From contig NZ_CP094970.1 of the NCBI RefSeq assembly GCF_025790165.1, positions 930,001 through 994,000 on the forward strand: a stretch of DNA of 64,000 nt, read 5' to 3'. The position numbers were made by a program, and so were the translations under genes. The DNA comes from Solicola gregarius (GTDB lineage Bacteria; Actinomycetota; Actinomycetes; Propionibacteriales; Nocardioidaceae). Below, in pieces: positions 33,817-42,467 of the stretch; position 1 is the first letter of the stretch; each line of letters starts with the position of its first letter. The notes below the pieces were generated by a model, which was given only the letters and a program-made list of their open reading frames with translations, made no database searches and was not told where the DNA came from.

Positions 33817-34743
33817 ATGCCTCGCTCCTCGCTGCTCTCGGGTGTCCTGCTGCTGCTCGCCGCGGCCGCATGCCTCAGCGGCTCGGCCGTGCTGATCGCG
33901 GCGTCCGGTGTCGCCCCGGTGAGCGCCGGAGCACTGCGCTGCGGGCTCGCGCTCGTCGTGTTGGCACCCATCGCGGTCGCCGAACAGCGCCGGCGTGGCG
34001 CGATTCCGCGACGTCCGCTGGTCTGCGGCCTCCTCGCGGGCGTCGCGCTGGGCATCGACTTCAGCTGCTGGAACGTCTCGGTGGTCGAGGCGGGCGCCGG
34101 TGTCGCCACCGTGCTCGTCAACGTGCAGGTGATCGTCGTACCGGCCCTGCTGTGGGGACTCGATCGGGTTCCCGCTCCGCCGCGGGTCTGGCTCGTCGCC
34201 CCGATCATGCTGCTCGGGGTCGGCCTCGCAGGCGGCGTGTTGGGTGCGGGCGACCATGCACCCGCACCGCGGGGCGTACTTCTCGGCCTCGCGGCCGGGG
34301 CGGCGTACGCGTGCTACCTGTACGGGATCCGCCGTGGCGGCCCGAGTGCACGCCGGTGGCCGATCGGCGTACTCGCGGCTGCGTGCGCAGCGGCCACGGT
34401 GACCGCAACGGGTATCGCGGTGGTGACGGGAGACGCCGAGCTGCCCGCAACGGCGCGGGCGTGGCTGATGATGGCGGCGCTCGCGCTGTTCGGCCAGGCG
34501 GCGGCGTTCGCCCTGATCAACCGCGGCACCGCCCAGCTGGAACCGGACGTCTCGGGGCCGCTGCTGCTACTCCCGACCGTGTTCGCCGTGCCGTTGGCCG
34601 CAGTCGTACTCGACGAGGTTCCGACGCTCGCACAGGTGCTCGGCTGCGTCGTCGTCCTCGCGGCCACCTGGTACGCGACGCGACGTGCCGGCCCGCGGGG
34701 CGCGCCGACCGACGGGCACGTCAGAGCACCCGCGGCCGGCTAA
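33817..34743 (+). CDS. EamA/DMT-family membrane transporter
   Basis: 308 aa with about ten hydrophobic helices in two EamA repeats: one from LLSGVLLLLAAAACLSGSAV, with the second beginning near PRGVLLGLAAGAAYACYLYG. The conserved glutamates of the family are near VVLDEVPTLAQ. Such proteins export amino acids, bases or drugs; the substrate here is open. A GAGACT box 6 nt before ATG 33817 suggests a leaderless mRNA. It is probably regulated by the divergent LysR protein. It overlaps the convergent GNAT gene by 4 bp. Confidence 0.9.
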   Translation: MPRSSLLSGVLLLLAAAACLSGSAVLIAASGVAPVSAGALRCGLALVVLAPIAVAEQRRRGAIPRRPLVCGLLAGVALGIDFSCWNVSVVEAGAGVATVLVNVQVIVVPALLWGLDRVPAPPRVWLVAPIMLLGVGLAGGVLGAGDHAPAPRGVLLGLAAGAAYACYLYGIRRGGPSARRWPIGVLAAACAAATVTATGIAVVTGDAELPATARAWLMMAALALFGQAAAFALINRGTAQLEPDVSGPLLLLPTVFAVPLAAVVLDEVPTLAQVLGCVVVLAATWYATRRAGPRGAPTDGHVRAPAAG

Positions 34744-35276
34744 GACGTTGGCCGCGCCCGATACAACACGTGTTCGCGCAACGGACTAGACGAGTCGAGG
34801 TTCGGGTGGTCGAAGTCGTCGGCCGGATCGTGCGTCATGCCGATCCGCTGCATCACCGCCTGCGAACGTACGTTGGTCCGCGTCGTGAACGACACGATCT
34901 CCTCGAGTCCGAGCTCGTCCAGGCCGTACGCGAGCGCGTACCGGGCCGCCTCGCTCGCGTACCCATGGCCCCACGCCCGAACGGGCAGCCGCCAGCCGAC
35001 CTCGACCGTGGGTGTGAAGTGCGCGTCGAAGCTCGGCACGGACAGCCCGGTGAAGCCGATGAACTCCCCGGTCGCGGCCAGCTCGAGCGCCCACAGCCCC
35101 CAGCCCTCGCCGTCGATCCGCGCAGCCATCCGGTCGACGAAAGCGTCGCTCTCCGAGCGCGTCATCCGCGCCGGAAAGTGCTCCATCACAACGGGAGACG
35201 CGTTCATCGCGGCGAACGGCTCGCGGTCGCCATCGCGCCACTGACGAAGGATCAGGCGATCGGTGCGCAGATCCAT
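34740..35276 (-). CDS. RimJ/RimL-type GNAT acetyltransferase
   Basis: 178 aa. Opening MDLRTDRLILRQWRDGDREP, then PTVEVGWRLPVRAWGHGYAS (motif A, acetyl-CoA loop RAWGHGYA) and LEEIVSFTTRTNVRSQAVMQ, RIGM. This is the ribosomal-protein-type GNAT branch, but many members modify small molecules. It is a single gene, convergent with the EamA gene. Confidence 0.9.
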   Translation of the reverse strand: MDLRTDRLILRQWRDGDREPFAAMNASPVVMEHFPARMTRSESDAFVDRMAARIDGEGWGLWALELAATGEFIGFTGLSVPSFDAHFTPTVEVGWRLPVRAWGHGYASEAARYALAYGLDELGLEEIVSFTTRTNVRSQAVMQRIGMTHDPADDFDHPNLDSSSPLREHVLYRARPTS

Positions 35277-35313
35277 TTGACCTCAACTTTCCTTCAGGTT
35301 CTAGGTTCGGCAC

Positions 35314-35754
35314 ATGACAATCAACGTACGCCCGCAGGTGAACGACCGTACCGGGACCGAAGAGGATGTCGCGGCCGTCCGGCAGGTCGTCGCCGACATC
35401 GAGACGGCATTCAACACCAACGACGCGGTCCTGATGAATGCACATTTCGCCGCCGACGCCACGGCGACCAACGCCGTCGGCCAACGGGTTCGCGGCATCG
35501 AGGCTCTCGACGACGCTGCCCGGTCGGGCCTGGACGGCTTCCTCCGCGACCAGTACGTCCGCTACGAGATCGCCGACGTGTCGTTCCCACGGCCGGACAC
35601 CGCGATCGTGCACAAGCTGGCGACCGCAACAGACGAGCACGGCGCCCCGATCGCCGTCGGACACGAGATGATCGCGATGTACGTACTCGTCAAGGAGGCG
35701 GGACGCTGGTGGATCGCCGCGCGCGCCAACACACTGGTGCCGCGGCCGGACTGA
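35314..35754 (+). CDS. SgcJ/EcaC-type NTF2-fold protein
   Basis: 146 aa. NTF2-like domain of the SgcJ/EcaC/DUF4440 type: VRQVVADIETAFNTNDAVLM, NAHFAADATATNAVGQRVRG, then AIVHKLATATDE and WWIAARANTLVP. The family includes proteins with oxidoreductase annotations but no proven chemistry. It is divergent from the GNAT gene (37 bp between starts) and convergent with the small membrane protein gene. Confidence 0.85.
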   Translation: MTINVRPQVNDRTGTEEDVAAVRQVVADIETAFNTNDAVLMNAHFAADATATNAVGQRVRGIEALDDAARSGLDGFLRDQYVRYEIADVSFPRPDTAIVHKLATATDEHGAPIAVGHEMIAMYVLVKEAGRWWIAARANTLVPRPD

Positions 35755-35772
35755 CGCCGCGCCACTGGTGCC

Positions 35773-36003
35773 CTAGTGCGACGAGCCGTTGGTCTCGTGC
35801 TCGTCGGCCGCCGGATCGGAGGACTCGCGCTCGTCCGGCTCCTCCTCGAAGTCGACCTTGCGGAACTGCTTGACCATGCTGCGCATCAGGATCGCCAGGG
35901 CGACCGCCATCAGCAGCACGATCACCAGGGCGACCCAGCCGGGCTTGACCTCGTCCGCGGTCGGCGAGTCCGCGAGCTGGACGTAGATCTGCGCGGGGAT
36001 CAT
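35773..36003 (-). CDS. small single-pass membrane protein downstream of mca
   Basis: 76 aa. One transmembrane helix ([20 protein letters not shown], about 23-42) follows a short outside segment; the rest is a charged cytoplasmic tail rich in Glu and Asp ([20 protein letters not shown]). The ATG overlaps the mca stop (ATGA), so it is translated with mca. The function is unknown. Confidence 0.8.
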   Translation of the reverse strand: MIPAQIYVQLADSPTADEVKPGWVALVIVLLMAVALAILMRSMVKQFRKVDFEEEPDERESSDPAADEHETNGSSH

Positions 36004-36878
36004 GGGTCCATCGTCTCACGGACACCCGCGAACAGATCGTCCTCGGGCAGTACCGCCGGCACCTTGCTCCGCACGAGCTCGTAGTCCTCGGTCGGCCATA
36101 CCTGCTGCTGGAGACCCATCGGCACCGCGAACCACTGGCCGTCGGGGTCGATCTGGGTGGCATGCGCGATGAGCGCGCGGTCGCGTACGTCGAAGTAGTC
36201 GCCGCACGGCACCCGGGTGGTGATGCGTTTGTCGTGCTCGGGGTCGGGCTTCCACTTCTCGAGCCGCTCGACGTACGGCGACTCGAGGCCGCGGCGCAGC
36301 ATCTCGTTGTGCAACGCCTCCGTGCGGGGCCGGTTGAACCCGTGGTGGTAGTAGAGCTTGAGCGGCTGCCACGGCTCGCCCGCGTCCGGGTAGGCCTCGG
36401 GGTCGCCGGCCGCCTCGTACGCCGCGACGCTCACCCGGTGGCACATGATGTGGTCGGGGTGGGGGTATCCGCCGTTCTCGTCGTACGTCGTGAGCACGTG
36501 CGGGCGTACCTCTCGGATGATCCGGACCAACCGCTCCGCCGCGACCTCGACGGGCACCGTCGCGAAGCAACCGTCGGGAAGCGGCGGCTTGGGGTCGCCC
36601 TCGGGCCAGCCCGAGTCGACGTAACCCAGCCACTCCTGGGTGACCCCGAGGATCTCGCGCGCACGGTTCATCTCCTCGCGCCGGATGTCGGAGATGTTCG
36701 CCAGTACGTCGGGTCGGTCCATGTTGGGGTTGAGGATGGATCCGCGTTCGCCGCCCGTACAGGTCACGACGTGGACGTCGACGCCCTCGGCGACGTACTT
36801 CGCGGTCGATGCCGCCCCCTTGCTCGACTCGTCGTCCGGATGGGCGTGGACGTGCATGAGCCGTAGTCGCTCGGCCAC
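36000..36878 (-). CDS. mca: mycothiol S-conjugate amidase
   Basis: 292 aa. The cytosolic zinc amidase that cleaves mycothiol S-conjugates of electrophiles into GlcN-Ins and a mercapturic acid for export. Zinc ligands are His13 and Asp16 (HAHPDDE) and His147 (PHPDHIMCH), and Asp15 is the expected catalytic base. [10 protein letters not shown] and the C-terminal half distinguish Mca from the shorter MshB. GTG 36878 has AGGAGA a few nt upstream. The mca/greA region with a DUF4307 gene between is a conserved actinobacterial arrangement. The gene shows the host makes mycothiol. Confidence 0.95.
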   Translation of the reverse strand: MAERLRLMHVHAHPDDESSKGAASTAKYVAEGVDVHVVTCTGGERGSILNPNMDRPDVLANISDIRREEMNRAREILGVTQEWLGYVDSGWPEGDPKPPLPDGCFATVPVEVAAERLVRIIREVRPHVLTTYDENGGYPHPDHIMCHRVSVAAYEAAGDPEAYPDAGEPWQPLKLYYHHGFNRPRTEALHNEMLRRGLESPYVERLEKWKPDPEHDKRITTRVPCGDYFDVRDRALIAHATQIDPDGQWFAVPMGLQQQVWPTEDYELVRSKVPAVLPEDDLFAGVRETMDP

Positions 36879-36984
36879 CGTTCTCCTCTGGTCCGTTCGT
36901 ATGTGCGGGGATGATGCGTCACAATGGTGTCGGACCTGCCTTCAGTGCAGGGACGCGACCCCACCGATTCTACGGAGACACGCC

Positions 36985-37371
36985 ATGACCAACGATGTGC
37001 TGGAGCGCCGCTACGGCGCCACGCGCACGCGTCGTTGGCCTGTCATCACCGCGGCGTCGGTCCTCGGCGTGGTCGCGCTCGCGTGGGTCACGTGGGTCGC
37101 GCTCGACCAGGATCGCCCGTTGTCGTACCAGCTGAGCGGCTACGACGTCGTTTCGGACACCCAGACGGTCCTCACCATCGAGCTCAACCGCGATGACGGC
37201 CATGCCGTCGAGTGCGAGATCTATGCACAGGCCGACGACCACTCGATCGTCGGTGAGCGAACCGTGAGCGTACCGGCCGGCGAGTCCGGCACGGTACGCG
37301 TCGACGAGCCGATAAAGACGGAGCGACGAGCCGTCAACGGCGTCTTGAGGACCTGCCGCCTGGCCGGCTGA
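36985..37371 (+). CDS. DUF4307 membrane-anchored protein
   Basis: 128 aa. One N-terminal helix (about 19-40: WPVITAASVLGVVALAWVTW) and an extracytoplasmic beta-rich domain with two cysteines (one in VECEIYAQ, one in LRTCRLAG) that could form a disulfide. It matches DUF4307, a family found next to mca and greA in actinobacteria. GGAG 7 nt before ATG 36985 gives the start. The function is unknown. It is divergent from mca. Confidence 0.9.
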   Translation: MTNDVLERRYGATRTRRWPVITAASVLGVVALAWVTWVALDQDRPLSYQLSGYDVVSDTQTVLTIELNRDDGHAVECEIYAQADDHSIVGERTVSVPAGESGTVRVDEPIKTERRAVNGVLRTCRLAG

Positions 37372-37469
37372 GACGTTCCCACCCGCCGCGTCTCGCGACA
37401 CTTGCTATGGTCGCCTATTCGCACCGGGTGCTTCCCCGACAGACCGCATCCAACCAAGGAGCACGAACC

Positions 37470-37979
37470 GTGACACAGCCAACCGAAACGAACACCGTCT
37501 GGCTCACCAAGGACGCGTACGAGCGTCTGCAGGCAGAGCTGGATCATCTTCGTGGTCCTGCCCGGGCGGAGCTGGCTGCGCGCATCGGGGAGGCGCGCGA
37601 CGAGGGCGACCTGCGCGAGAACGGCGGGTACCACGCGGCCAAGGAGGAGCAGGGCAAGTCCGAGGCGCGCATCCGCCAGCTCGAAGACCTCCTGCGCCGC
37701 GCCGAGGTCGGCGAGCAGCGCGAGGACGACGGTCTGGTCGAGCCCGGCATGATCGTCACGATCCGGTTCGCCGGCGACGACGACACCGAGAAGTTCATGC
37801 TCGGATCGCGCGAGCTCCTCGCGCTCGACCCGTCGGTCGATCTGGAGGTCTTCTCACCGGAGTCACCGCTGGGCTCGGCGATCAACGGCAAGTTCAAGGG
37901 CGACAAGGCGACGTACACCGCGCCGAACGGCAACGACGTGACGGTCGAGGTCGTCGACGCCAAGCCGTTCACCGGCTGA
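37470..37979 (+). CDS. greA: transcription elongation factor GreA
   Basis: 169 aa. It rescues backtracked RNA polymerase by stimulating transcript cleavage. The N-terminal coiled-coil finger (about 10-75) carries the acidic tip in GEARDEGDLRENGGYHAAKE. The C-terminal globular domain (about 85-165) ends SPLGSAINGKFKGDKATYTA. Length is slightly above the E. coli type, usual in actinobacteria. GTG 37470 follows AAGGAG at 8 nt. The long repeat-filled gap begins right after the stop. Confidence 0.95.
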   Translation: MTQPTETNTVWLTKDAYERLQAELDHLRGPARAELAARIGEARDEGDLRENGGYHAAKEEQGKSEARIRQLEDLLRRAEVGEQREDDGLVEPGMIVTIRFAGDDDTEKFMLGSRELLALDPSVDLEVFSPESPLGSAINGKFKGDKATYTAPNGNDVTVEVVDAKPFTG

Positions 37980-38102
37980 CCCCTCCCCGAGATTTGGGCC
38001 CGAACGTCCCGGCGGGGCGGGAGCCAGCGGGTTCCGCGCCGCTGCCGGGTTTCCCCGGTTCTTTCGGTGCGATTACCCGGCGCCGCCGGGTTTCCCGCTT
38101 CT

Positions 38103-38187
38103 TTCGGTGCGACTTCTCGCCGCTTCGGTCCCGCGCGCTGCCGGCCTCCCCGCCGCGTCGGCTGGCACAAAGACGCGGCGACGACGG
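38103..38187 (+). repeat. 85-bp repeat unit, direct copy 1
   Basis: It begins TTCGGTGCGAC, contains CGGTCCCGCGCGCTGCCGG and ends GGCGACGACGG. It differs from copy 2 at about four positions. Confidence 0.8.
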
Positions 38188-38233
38188 GACCGGTGGGCAT
38201 TGGTTTCCCACCGCTGCCGGCTTTCGCGTCTTC

Positions 38234-38318
38234 TTCGGTGCGACTACCCGCCGCTTCGGTCCCGCGCGCTGCCGGCCTCCCCGCCCTGTCGGCTGGCACA
38301 AAGACGCGGCGACGACGG
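38234..38318 (+). repeat. 85-bp repeat unit, direct copy 2
   Basis: Same length and order as copy 1; the differences are in CTACCCGCC (versus CTTCTCGCC) and CCCTGTCGG (versus CCGCGTCGG). Confidence 0.8.
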
Positions 38319-38457
38319 CGGTGCGTACGGCGTGGGGTTTCCTGCCGGGTTTCCCGCTCCTGGGGTTGCCACTTTCACGGTTTCCCGGTCCGTCGGTGCA
38401 GGGTTTCGACGGACCGTCCACGATGTAGACGGTTGTGGGCACTCGGCATGGTGAACG

Positions 38458-38492
38458 TCCACTTTGCATGGGTCTTCACCGTGCAAGGTGGA
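38458..38492. terminator. stem-loop inside the greA-ilvA gap
   Basis: The arms TCCACTTTGCA and TGCAAGGTGGA pair over 11 positions with one G-T wobble around a 13-nt loop. It may be a terminator or a structured RNA element; no U-run follows. Confidence 0.45.
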
Positions 38493-38623
38493 TGTTTGCC
38501 GTGCCTGGTGTGAACGGTGTGACGGCAGGGGCCGGTGTGGCACCGAAACCGAACGTCACCCCGATCCCATCTTAAGGTGACGGGAAAGCCGCGAAGCAAC
38601 CCCAGCCGAAGCGCCGTATCGCG

Positions 38624-38700
38624 CGTCGTCGCCGTTTTCCCAGCCGATGCGGCGGGCAAGCCGGCATCGAAGGGAACCGATGCGGCGGGATGCCACCGAA
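38624..38700 (-). repeat. repeat unit, inverted copy (diverged)
   Basis: It begins CGTCGTCGCCG and ends CCACCGAA, aligning with the reverse complement of the 85-bp unit along its length, with small gaps. Confidence 0.6.
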
Positions 38701-38710
38701 AGCTCCTGTC

Positions 38711-38760
38711 CCGTCGTCGCCGCGTCTTTCCCAGCCGAAGCGGCGGGAAAGCTGGCGGCC
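38711..38760 (-). repeat. repeat unit, inverted partial copy
   Basis: CCGTCGTCGCCGCGTCTTTC followed by CCAGCCGAAGCGGCGGG matches the start of the inverted unit. Confidence 0.6.
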
Positions 38761-38809
38761 AACCCGTTTCTCGAGTGGAAACGGGACGTTTCGGCCCGAA
38801 TCTGGGGGA

Positions 38810-40024
38810 TCAGAAGCTCAGGGTGTAGCCGGCTTGCGTGAGTTCGGTCTCCACTCGCTCCCGATGCTCCGGGCCGCGCGTCTCGACCTGCATCGACACC
38901 TCGACCTCGTCGAGGTGCAGGGCGGCCGACGTGCGTTCGTGTACGACGTCCAGCACGTTGACGTCCATCTTCGCGAGCAGGTCGAGCAGCTCCCGCAGCC
39001 CACCGGGCCGATCGGGGATCCTGGCCCGGAACGCGAAGTACCGCCCGGCCGCGGCCATCCCGTGCCGCAACAGGTGGATGAGCAGCAGCGGGTCGACGTT
39101 GCCGCCGCTGAGAACGCACACCACGGGGCCCTCGAACTTGTCGCGGTTGTCCAACAGCGCGGCGACCGCGGCGGCGCCGGCGGGCTCGACGAGCTGCTTC
39201 GCCCGTTCGAGCAGCAACAGCATCGCCCTGCTCAGCGCCTCCTCGGAGACGGTCAGGATCTCGTCGACATTCGCCGAGATCGCCGCGAACGGAACGTCGC
39301 CCGGCCTGCGTACGGCGATGCCGTCGGCCATGGTCGTGCGTCCCGGAACGGCGACGGGGTGGCCGGCACGAAGCGACTCGGGGTACGCCGCGACCCGCTC
39401 GGCCTGCACACCGACGACGCGTACGTCGGGACGCAGCTCGCCGATCGCGCTCGCGATGCCGGCCGCCAGTCCGCCGCCGCCGACCGGCACGATGACGGTC
39501 GCCACGTCGGGCACCTGCTCGACGATCTCGAGCCCGACCGTCGCCTGCCCCGCGACGATGTCGACGTGATCGAACGGATGGATCAGCACCGCGCCGGTCG
39601 CTTCGGCGAACTCCGTGGCCGCGACCAGGCAGTCGTCGACACTCTCGCCGGTGAACCGGATGTCCGCGCCGTACGCGCGGGTCGCCTTCTCCTTGGGGAT
39701 GGGGGCACCCTCCGGCATGAAGACGGTCGACTTCGTACCGAGCAGCGACGCCGCCAACGCAACGCCCTGCGCGTGGTTGCCGGCACTCGCCGCGACGACC
39801 CCGCGGGCACGCTCCTCCTCGCTGAGGTTGGCGATGCGAACGTACGCGCCGCGGATCTTGAACGAACCCGCGCGCTGCAGATGCTCGCACTTGAGCAGGA
39901 CGGGTACGTCGGTCATCGCGGAGAGCGATCGGGAGACCTCGATCGGCGTGGTCAACGCGACGTCGCCGAGCAGGGTCGCCGCCGCGCGTACGTCGTCGAT
40001 CGTGACGGTGGGGGTGTGCTGCAT
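38810..40024 (-). CDS. ilvA: threonine ammonia-lyase (threonine dehydratase)
   Basis: 404 aa. PLP enzyme converting threonine to 2-oxobutanoate, the first step toward isoleucine or a catabolic route. Cofactor Lys56 in RAGSFKIRGA; glycine-rich phosphate loop PVGGGGLAAGI; C-terminal ACT-type domain from about 325 (RARIPDRPGGLRELLDLLAK). One short regulatory domain rather than two places it with the 400-aa actinobacterial/catabolic-like class, so feedback control may differ from E. coli IlvA. A membrane permease gene follows 26 bp before the next stop on the same strand. Confidence 0.92.
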   Translation of the reverse strand: MQHTPTVTIDDVRAAATLLGDVALTTPIEVSRSLSAMTDVPVLLKCEHLQRAGSFKIRGAYVRIANLSEEERARGVVAASAGNHAQGVALAASLLGTKSTVFMPEGAPIPKEKATRAYGADIRFTGESVDDCLVAATEFAEATGAVLIHPFDHVDIVAGQATVGLEIVEQVPDVATVIVPVGGGGLAAGIASAIGELRPDVRVVGVQAERVAAYPESLRAGHPVAVPGRTTMADGIAVRRPGDVPFAAISANVDEILTVSEEALSRAMLLLLERAKQLVEPAGAAAVAALLDNRDKFEGPVVCVLSGGNVDPLLLIHLLRHGMAAAGRYFAFRARIPDRPGGLRELLDLLAKMDVNVLDVVHERTSAALHLDEVEVSMQVETRGPEHRERVETELTQAGYTLSF

Positions 40025-40050
40025 GGGACGACTCTAGGACCTTCCGGGCG

Positions 40051-41295
40051 TCAGCGGGCCGCCGCCGCCTCGGGTTCGCGCGACAGGTCGGCCTGCTCGC
40101 CGTAGCGCCCCGCCAGGTAGCGCACCACGGCATTCGCGCATGCGGCGGTCGGCACGGCGACGAGCGCGCCGACCACGCCGGAGATCGTGATGCCGGCCGC
40201 GATCGCGAGGATGATCGCGAGCGGGTGCACGCGTACGAGCCGGCCCATCAGGAACGGCTGGAGTACGTGCGACTCGAGCTGCTGCACGAGCAGCACGGCG
40301 ACCAGCATGAGCACTGCGGTCCAGAAGCCTTGGTCGACGAGAGCGACCAGCACGGCGACGATCCCGGACACGAACGCACCCACGATCGGCACGAACGCGC
40401 CGAGGAAGACCAGCATGCCGATCGCGAACACCAACGGTACGCCCAACAGCCACGCCGCGAACGCGATCGCGACCGCATCGACCGACGCGACGAGCACGGT
40501 CGCGCGTACGAAGGCGGTCAGCGAGATCCACGCGACATGCCCGGACCCGTCAACCGCCTCCCGCGCCTTGCGCGGCACCAGCGCCACGATGAACCGCCAG
40601 ATGCGCTCACCCTCGTACAGGAAGAAGAACGTCGAGAAGATCACGATGAACGTACCGGCCGCGACGTGCGTCAGACGCGACCCGAACTCGGTCGCGCGCT
40701 GCACGACCTCACCGTCGTCGCCCTGGACGGCGTGCTGGGCGCGGTCGATCCAGGAGTCGAGCTGCTCGTCGGACAACCCCAACGGGCCGTCGCGCAACCA
40801 GTCCTGGATCTCGCCGAGTCCGTCGGCGACGGACGTACGCAGGTCGTCGATCTGGGCGATGACCTGCTGGCCGACGAGCGTGAGGATGCCGACGATCACG
40901 GCGATGCCCGCGAGCACGACGACGATGGTGGCGAGTACGCGAGGGACCCGGAGCCGCACGAGCGCATCGACGAACGGGATGCCGAGCGCCGTCATGAGTA
41001 CGGCGATCGCGATCGGCACCGTGATGTCGGAGAAGAACGACAGGATCCGGTAGACGACGTAGCTCGCCAGCGCGATGACCAAGACCCGCCAGCCCCATGC
41101 GGCGGCCCGCTCGACCCCGATCGGTATGTCGAGACGGCGTACGTGCGGCGACTCCTCGACACCGCGCGCGTCGTGTTCGGGCTGCTCCCGCGTGGGCGCA
41201 AGCTCCTCGGCGAGCTCGTCGCCGTCGACGACGCGGCCGACGTCGCGGTTCAGAATCGCCCGCTGGCGTTCGAGCCGCTTCCCCCATCGCCCCAT
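40051..41295 (-). CDS. AI-2E-family membrane transporter
   Basis: 414 aa. About eight membrane helices, from WGWRVLVIALASYVVYRILS (near 65) to the paired C-terminal helices (FWTAVLMLVAVLLVQQLESH, then the family signature LQPFLMGRLVRVHPLAIILA). A long charged N-terminus and a soluble loop at about 145-205 complete the family pattern. The family covers exporters of peptides, AI-2 or ions; the substrate here is unknown. The gene stops 26 bp upstream of ilvA and starts 2 bp after the metB stop, so the minus-strand block metB, permease, ilvA may be co-transcribed. Confidence 0.9.
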   Translation of the reverse strand: MGRWGKRLERQRAILNRDVGRVVDGDELAEELAPTREQPEHDARGVEESPHVRRLDIPIGVERAAAWGWRVLVIALASYVVYRILSFFSDITVPIAIAVLMTALGIPFVDALVRLRVPRVLATIVVVLAGIAVIVGILTLVGQQVIAQIDDLRTSVADGLGEIQDWLRDGPLGLSDEQLDSWIDRAQHAVQGDDGEVVQRATEFGSRLTHVAAGTFIVIFSTFFFLYEGERIWRFIVALVPRKAREAVDGSGHVAWISLTAFVRATVLVASVDAVAIAFAAWLLGVPLVFAIGMLVFLGAFVPIVGAFVSGIVAVLVALVDQGFWTAVLMLVAVLLVQQLESHVLQPFLMGRLVRVHPLAIILAIAAGITISGVVGALVAVPTAACANAVVRYLAGRYGEQADLSREPEAAAAR

Positions 41296-41296
41296 G

Positions 41297-42454
41297 TCAG
41301 GCCTTGCTGGCCTCGAAAGCGTGCTCCAGGTCGGCCACCAGGTCGGACCCGGTCTCGATACCGACGGAGAGGCGTACGAGGTCGGGCGGCACCTCGAGCG
41401 GCGAGCCCGCCGCCGAGGCGTGCGTCATCCGGCACGGATGCTCGATCAGCGACTCGACACCGCCGAGCGACTCCGCGAGCGTGAACAGCTCGGTGCGGTT
41501 GACCAGGTCGACCGCCGCCTGCTCGCCGTCGCGCATCCGGAAAGACACCATGCCGCCGAAGCGCTTCATCTGCCGCTTGGCGATCTCGCGGCCGGGGTGC
41601 TCGGCGAGACCGGGGTAGATCACCTCGCTCACCTCGTCGCGGCCCTGCAGGAAGTCGACGATCTGCTCGGCGTTGTGGCTGTGCCGGTCCATCCGGAGTC
41701 CGAGCGTCTTCAGCCCGCGCAGCACGAGCCACGAGTCGAACGGGCCGGCGACCGCGCCGACCGCGTTCTGGTGGTACGCGATCGGCTCGGCGTGCTCGGC
41801 GTCTCGTACGACCAGCGCACCGCCGACCACGTCGGAGTGGCCACCGGCGTACTTGGTGGTCGAGTGCACGACGATGTCGGCGCCATGCGTCAGCGGTTGC
41901 TGCAGGTACGGCGAGGCGAAGGTGTTGTCGACGACGAGCAGGGCGTCGGCCTTGTGCGCGACGTCAGCGACGGCCTGGATGTCGGCGATGTTCAGTAGCG
42001 GGTTGGTCGGCGTCTCGACCCAGACGATGCGCGTCTCTCCCGGCCGGATGGCGTCGCGCACCGCGTCCACGTCGGTGACCGACACCGGCGTGTACGCGAG
42101 TCCCCAGTGCTTCTCGACCCCCTCGAACAGCCGGTACGTGCCGCCGTACGCGTCGTCGGGAATGACGACATGCTGGCCGGGCCGGGTCAGGGCGCGCAGC
42201 AGGGTGTCTTCCGCGGCGAGACCGCTCGCGAACGCGAACCCGCGCGAACCCTGCTCGAGGCTGGCCAGGCACTCCTCGAGCGCGGTGCGGGTCGGATTGG
42301 CACTGCGCGAGTACTCGTACCCCTCACGTAGCCCACCGACACCGTCCTGCTTGTAGGTGCTGGTGGCGTAGATCGCCGGCACGACCGCGCCCGTACGCGG
42401 ATCGGGTTCCTGGCCGGCGTGAATTGCTCGGGTCTCGAAGCCGTGGTCAGTCAC
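41297..42454 (-). CDS. metB: cystathionine gamma-synthase/lyase-type PLP enzyme
   Basis: 385 aa, trans-sulfuration enzyme. Opening ETRAIHAGQEPDPRTGAVVP, AIYATSTY; cofactor Lys201 in VVHSTTKYAGGHSDVVGG; Tyr in YEYSRSANPTR. The sequence alone does not separate gamma-synthase from gamma-lyase; metB is the usual name in this neighbourhood. GTG 42454 lies 7 nt after TAGGCT, a clear leaderless promoter, so the frame extending to 42604 is not translated. The promoter overlaps the end of the deaminase gene. Confidence 0.88.
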   Translation of the reverse strand: MTDHGFETRAIHAGQEPDPRTGAVVPAIYATSTYKQDGVGGLREGYEYSRSANPTRTALEECLASLEQGSRGFAFASGLAAEDTLLRALTRPGQHVVIPDDAYGGTYRLFEGVEKHWGLAYTPVSVTDVDAVRDAIRPGETRIVWVETPTNPLLNIADIQAVADVAHKADALLVVDNTFASPYLQQPLTHGADIVVHSTTKYAGGHSDVVGGALVVRDAEHAEPIAYHQNAVGAVAGPFDSWLVLRGLKTLGLRMDRHSHNAEQIVDFLQGRDEVSEVIYPGLAEHPGREIAKRQMKRFGGMVSFRMRDGEQAAVDLVNRTELFTLAESLGGVESLIEHPCRMTHASAAGSPLEVPPDLVRLSVGIETGSDLVADLEHAFEASKA

Positions 42455-42461
42455 GTGCGCG

Positions 42462-42467
42462 AGCCTA
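42462..42467 (-). promoter_or_regulatory. -10 box TAGGCT of the metB leaderless promoter
   Basis: TAGGCT ends 7 nt before GTG 42454. It lies within the last codons and stop of the deaminase gene, so metB has its own promoter. Confidence 0.6.

Larger units (their letters stand above)
37980..38809. repeat. 830-bp non-coding repeat cluster between greA and ilvA
   Basis: No gene. The stretch is made of related GC-rich units. Two direct copies are 38103-38187 and 38234-38318, 85 bp each, about 81 of 85 identical, starting 131 bp apart. A partial copy starts near 38062. Two copies lie in the opposite orientation at 38624-38700 and, partial, at 38711-38760. A hairpin at 38458-38492 stands between the two orientations. 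The units contain GACGCGGCGACGACG and CCGCTTCGGTCCCGCGCGC. No transposase, tRNA or CRISPR-like spacing is present. Confidence 0.75.

Noticed and set aside
33762-35873. A 703-codon plus-strand open frame over the EamA, GNAT and SgcJ genes
   Set aside because: It crosses three well-supported genes in other frames and has no domain; it is a GC-rich chance frame.
37980-38809. CRISPR array
   Set aside because: Repeats are 85 bp, few, in both orientations and without regular unique spacers; no cas genes are present.
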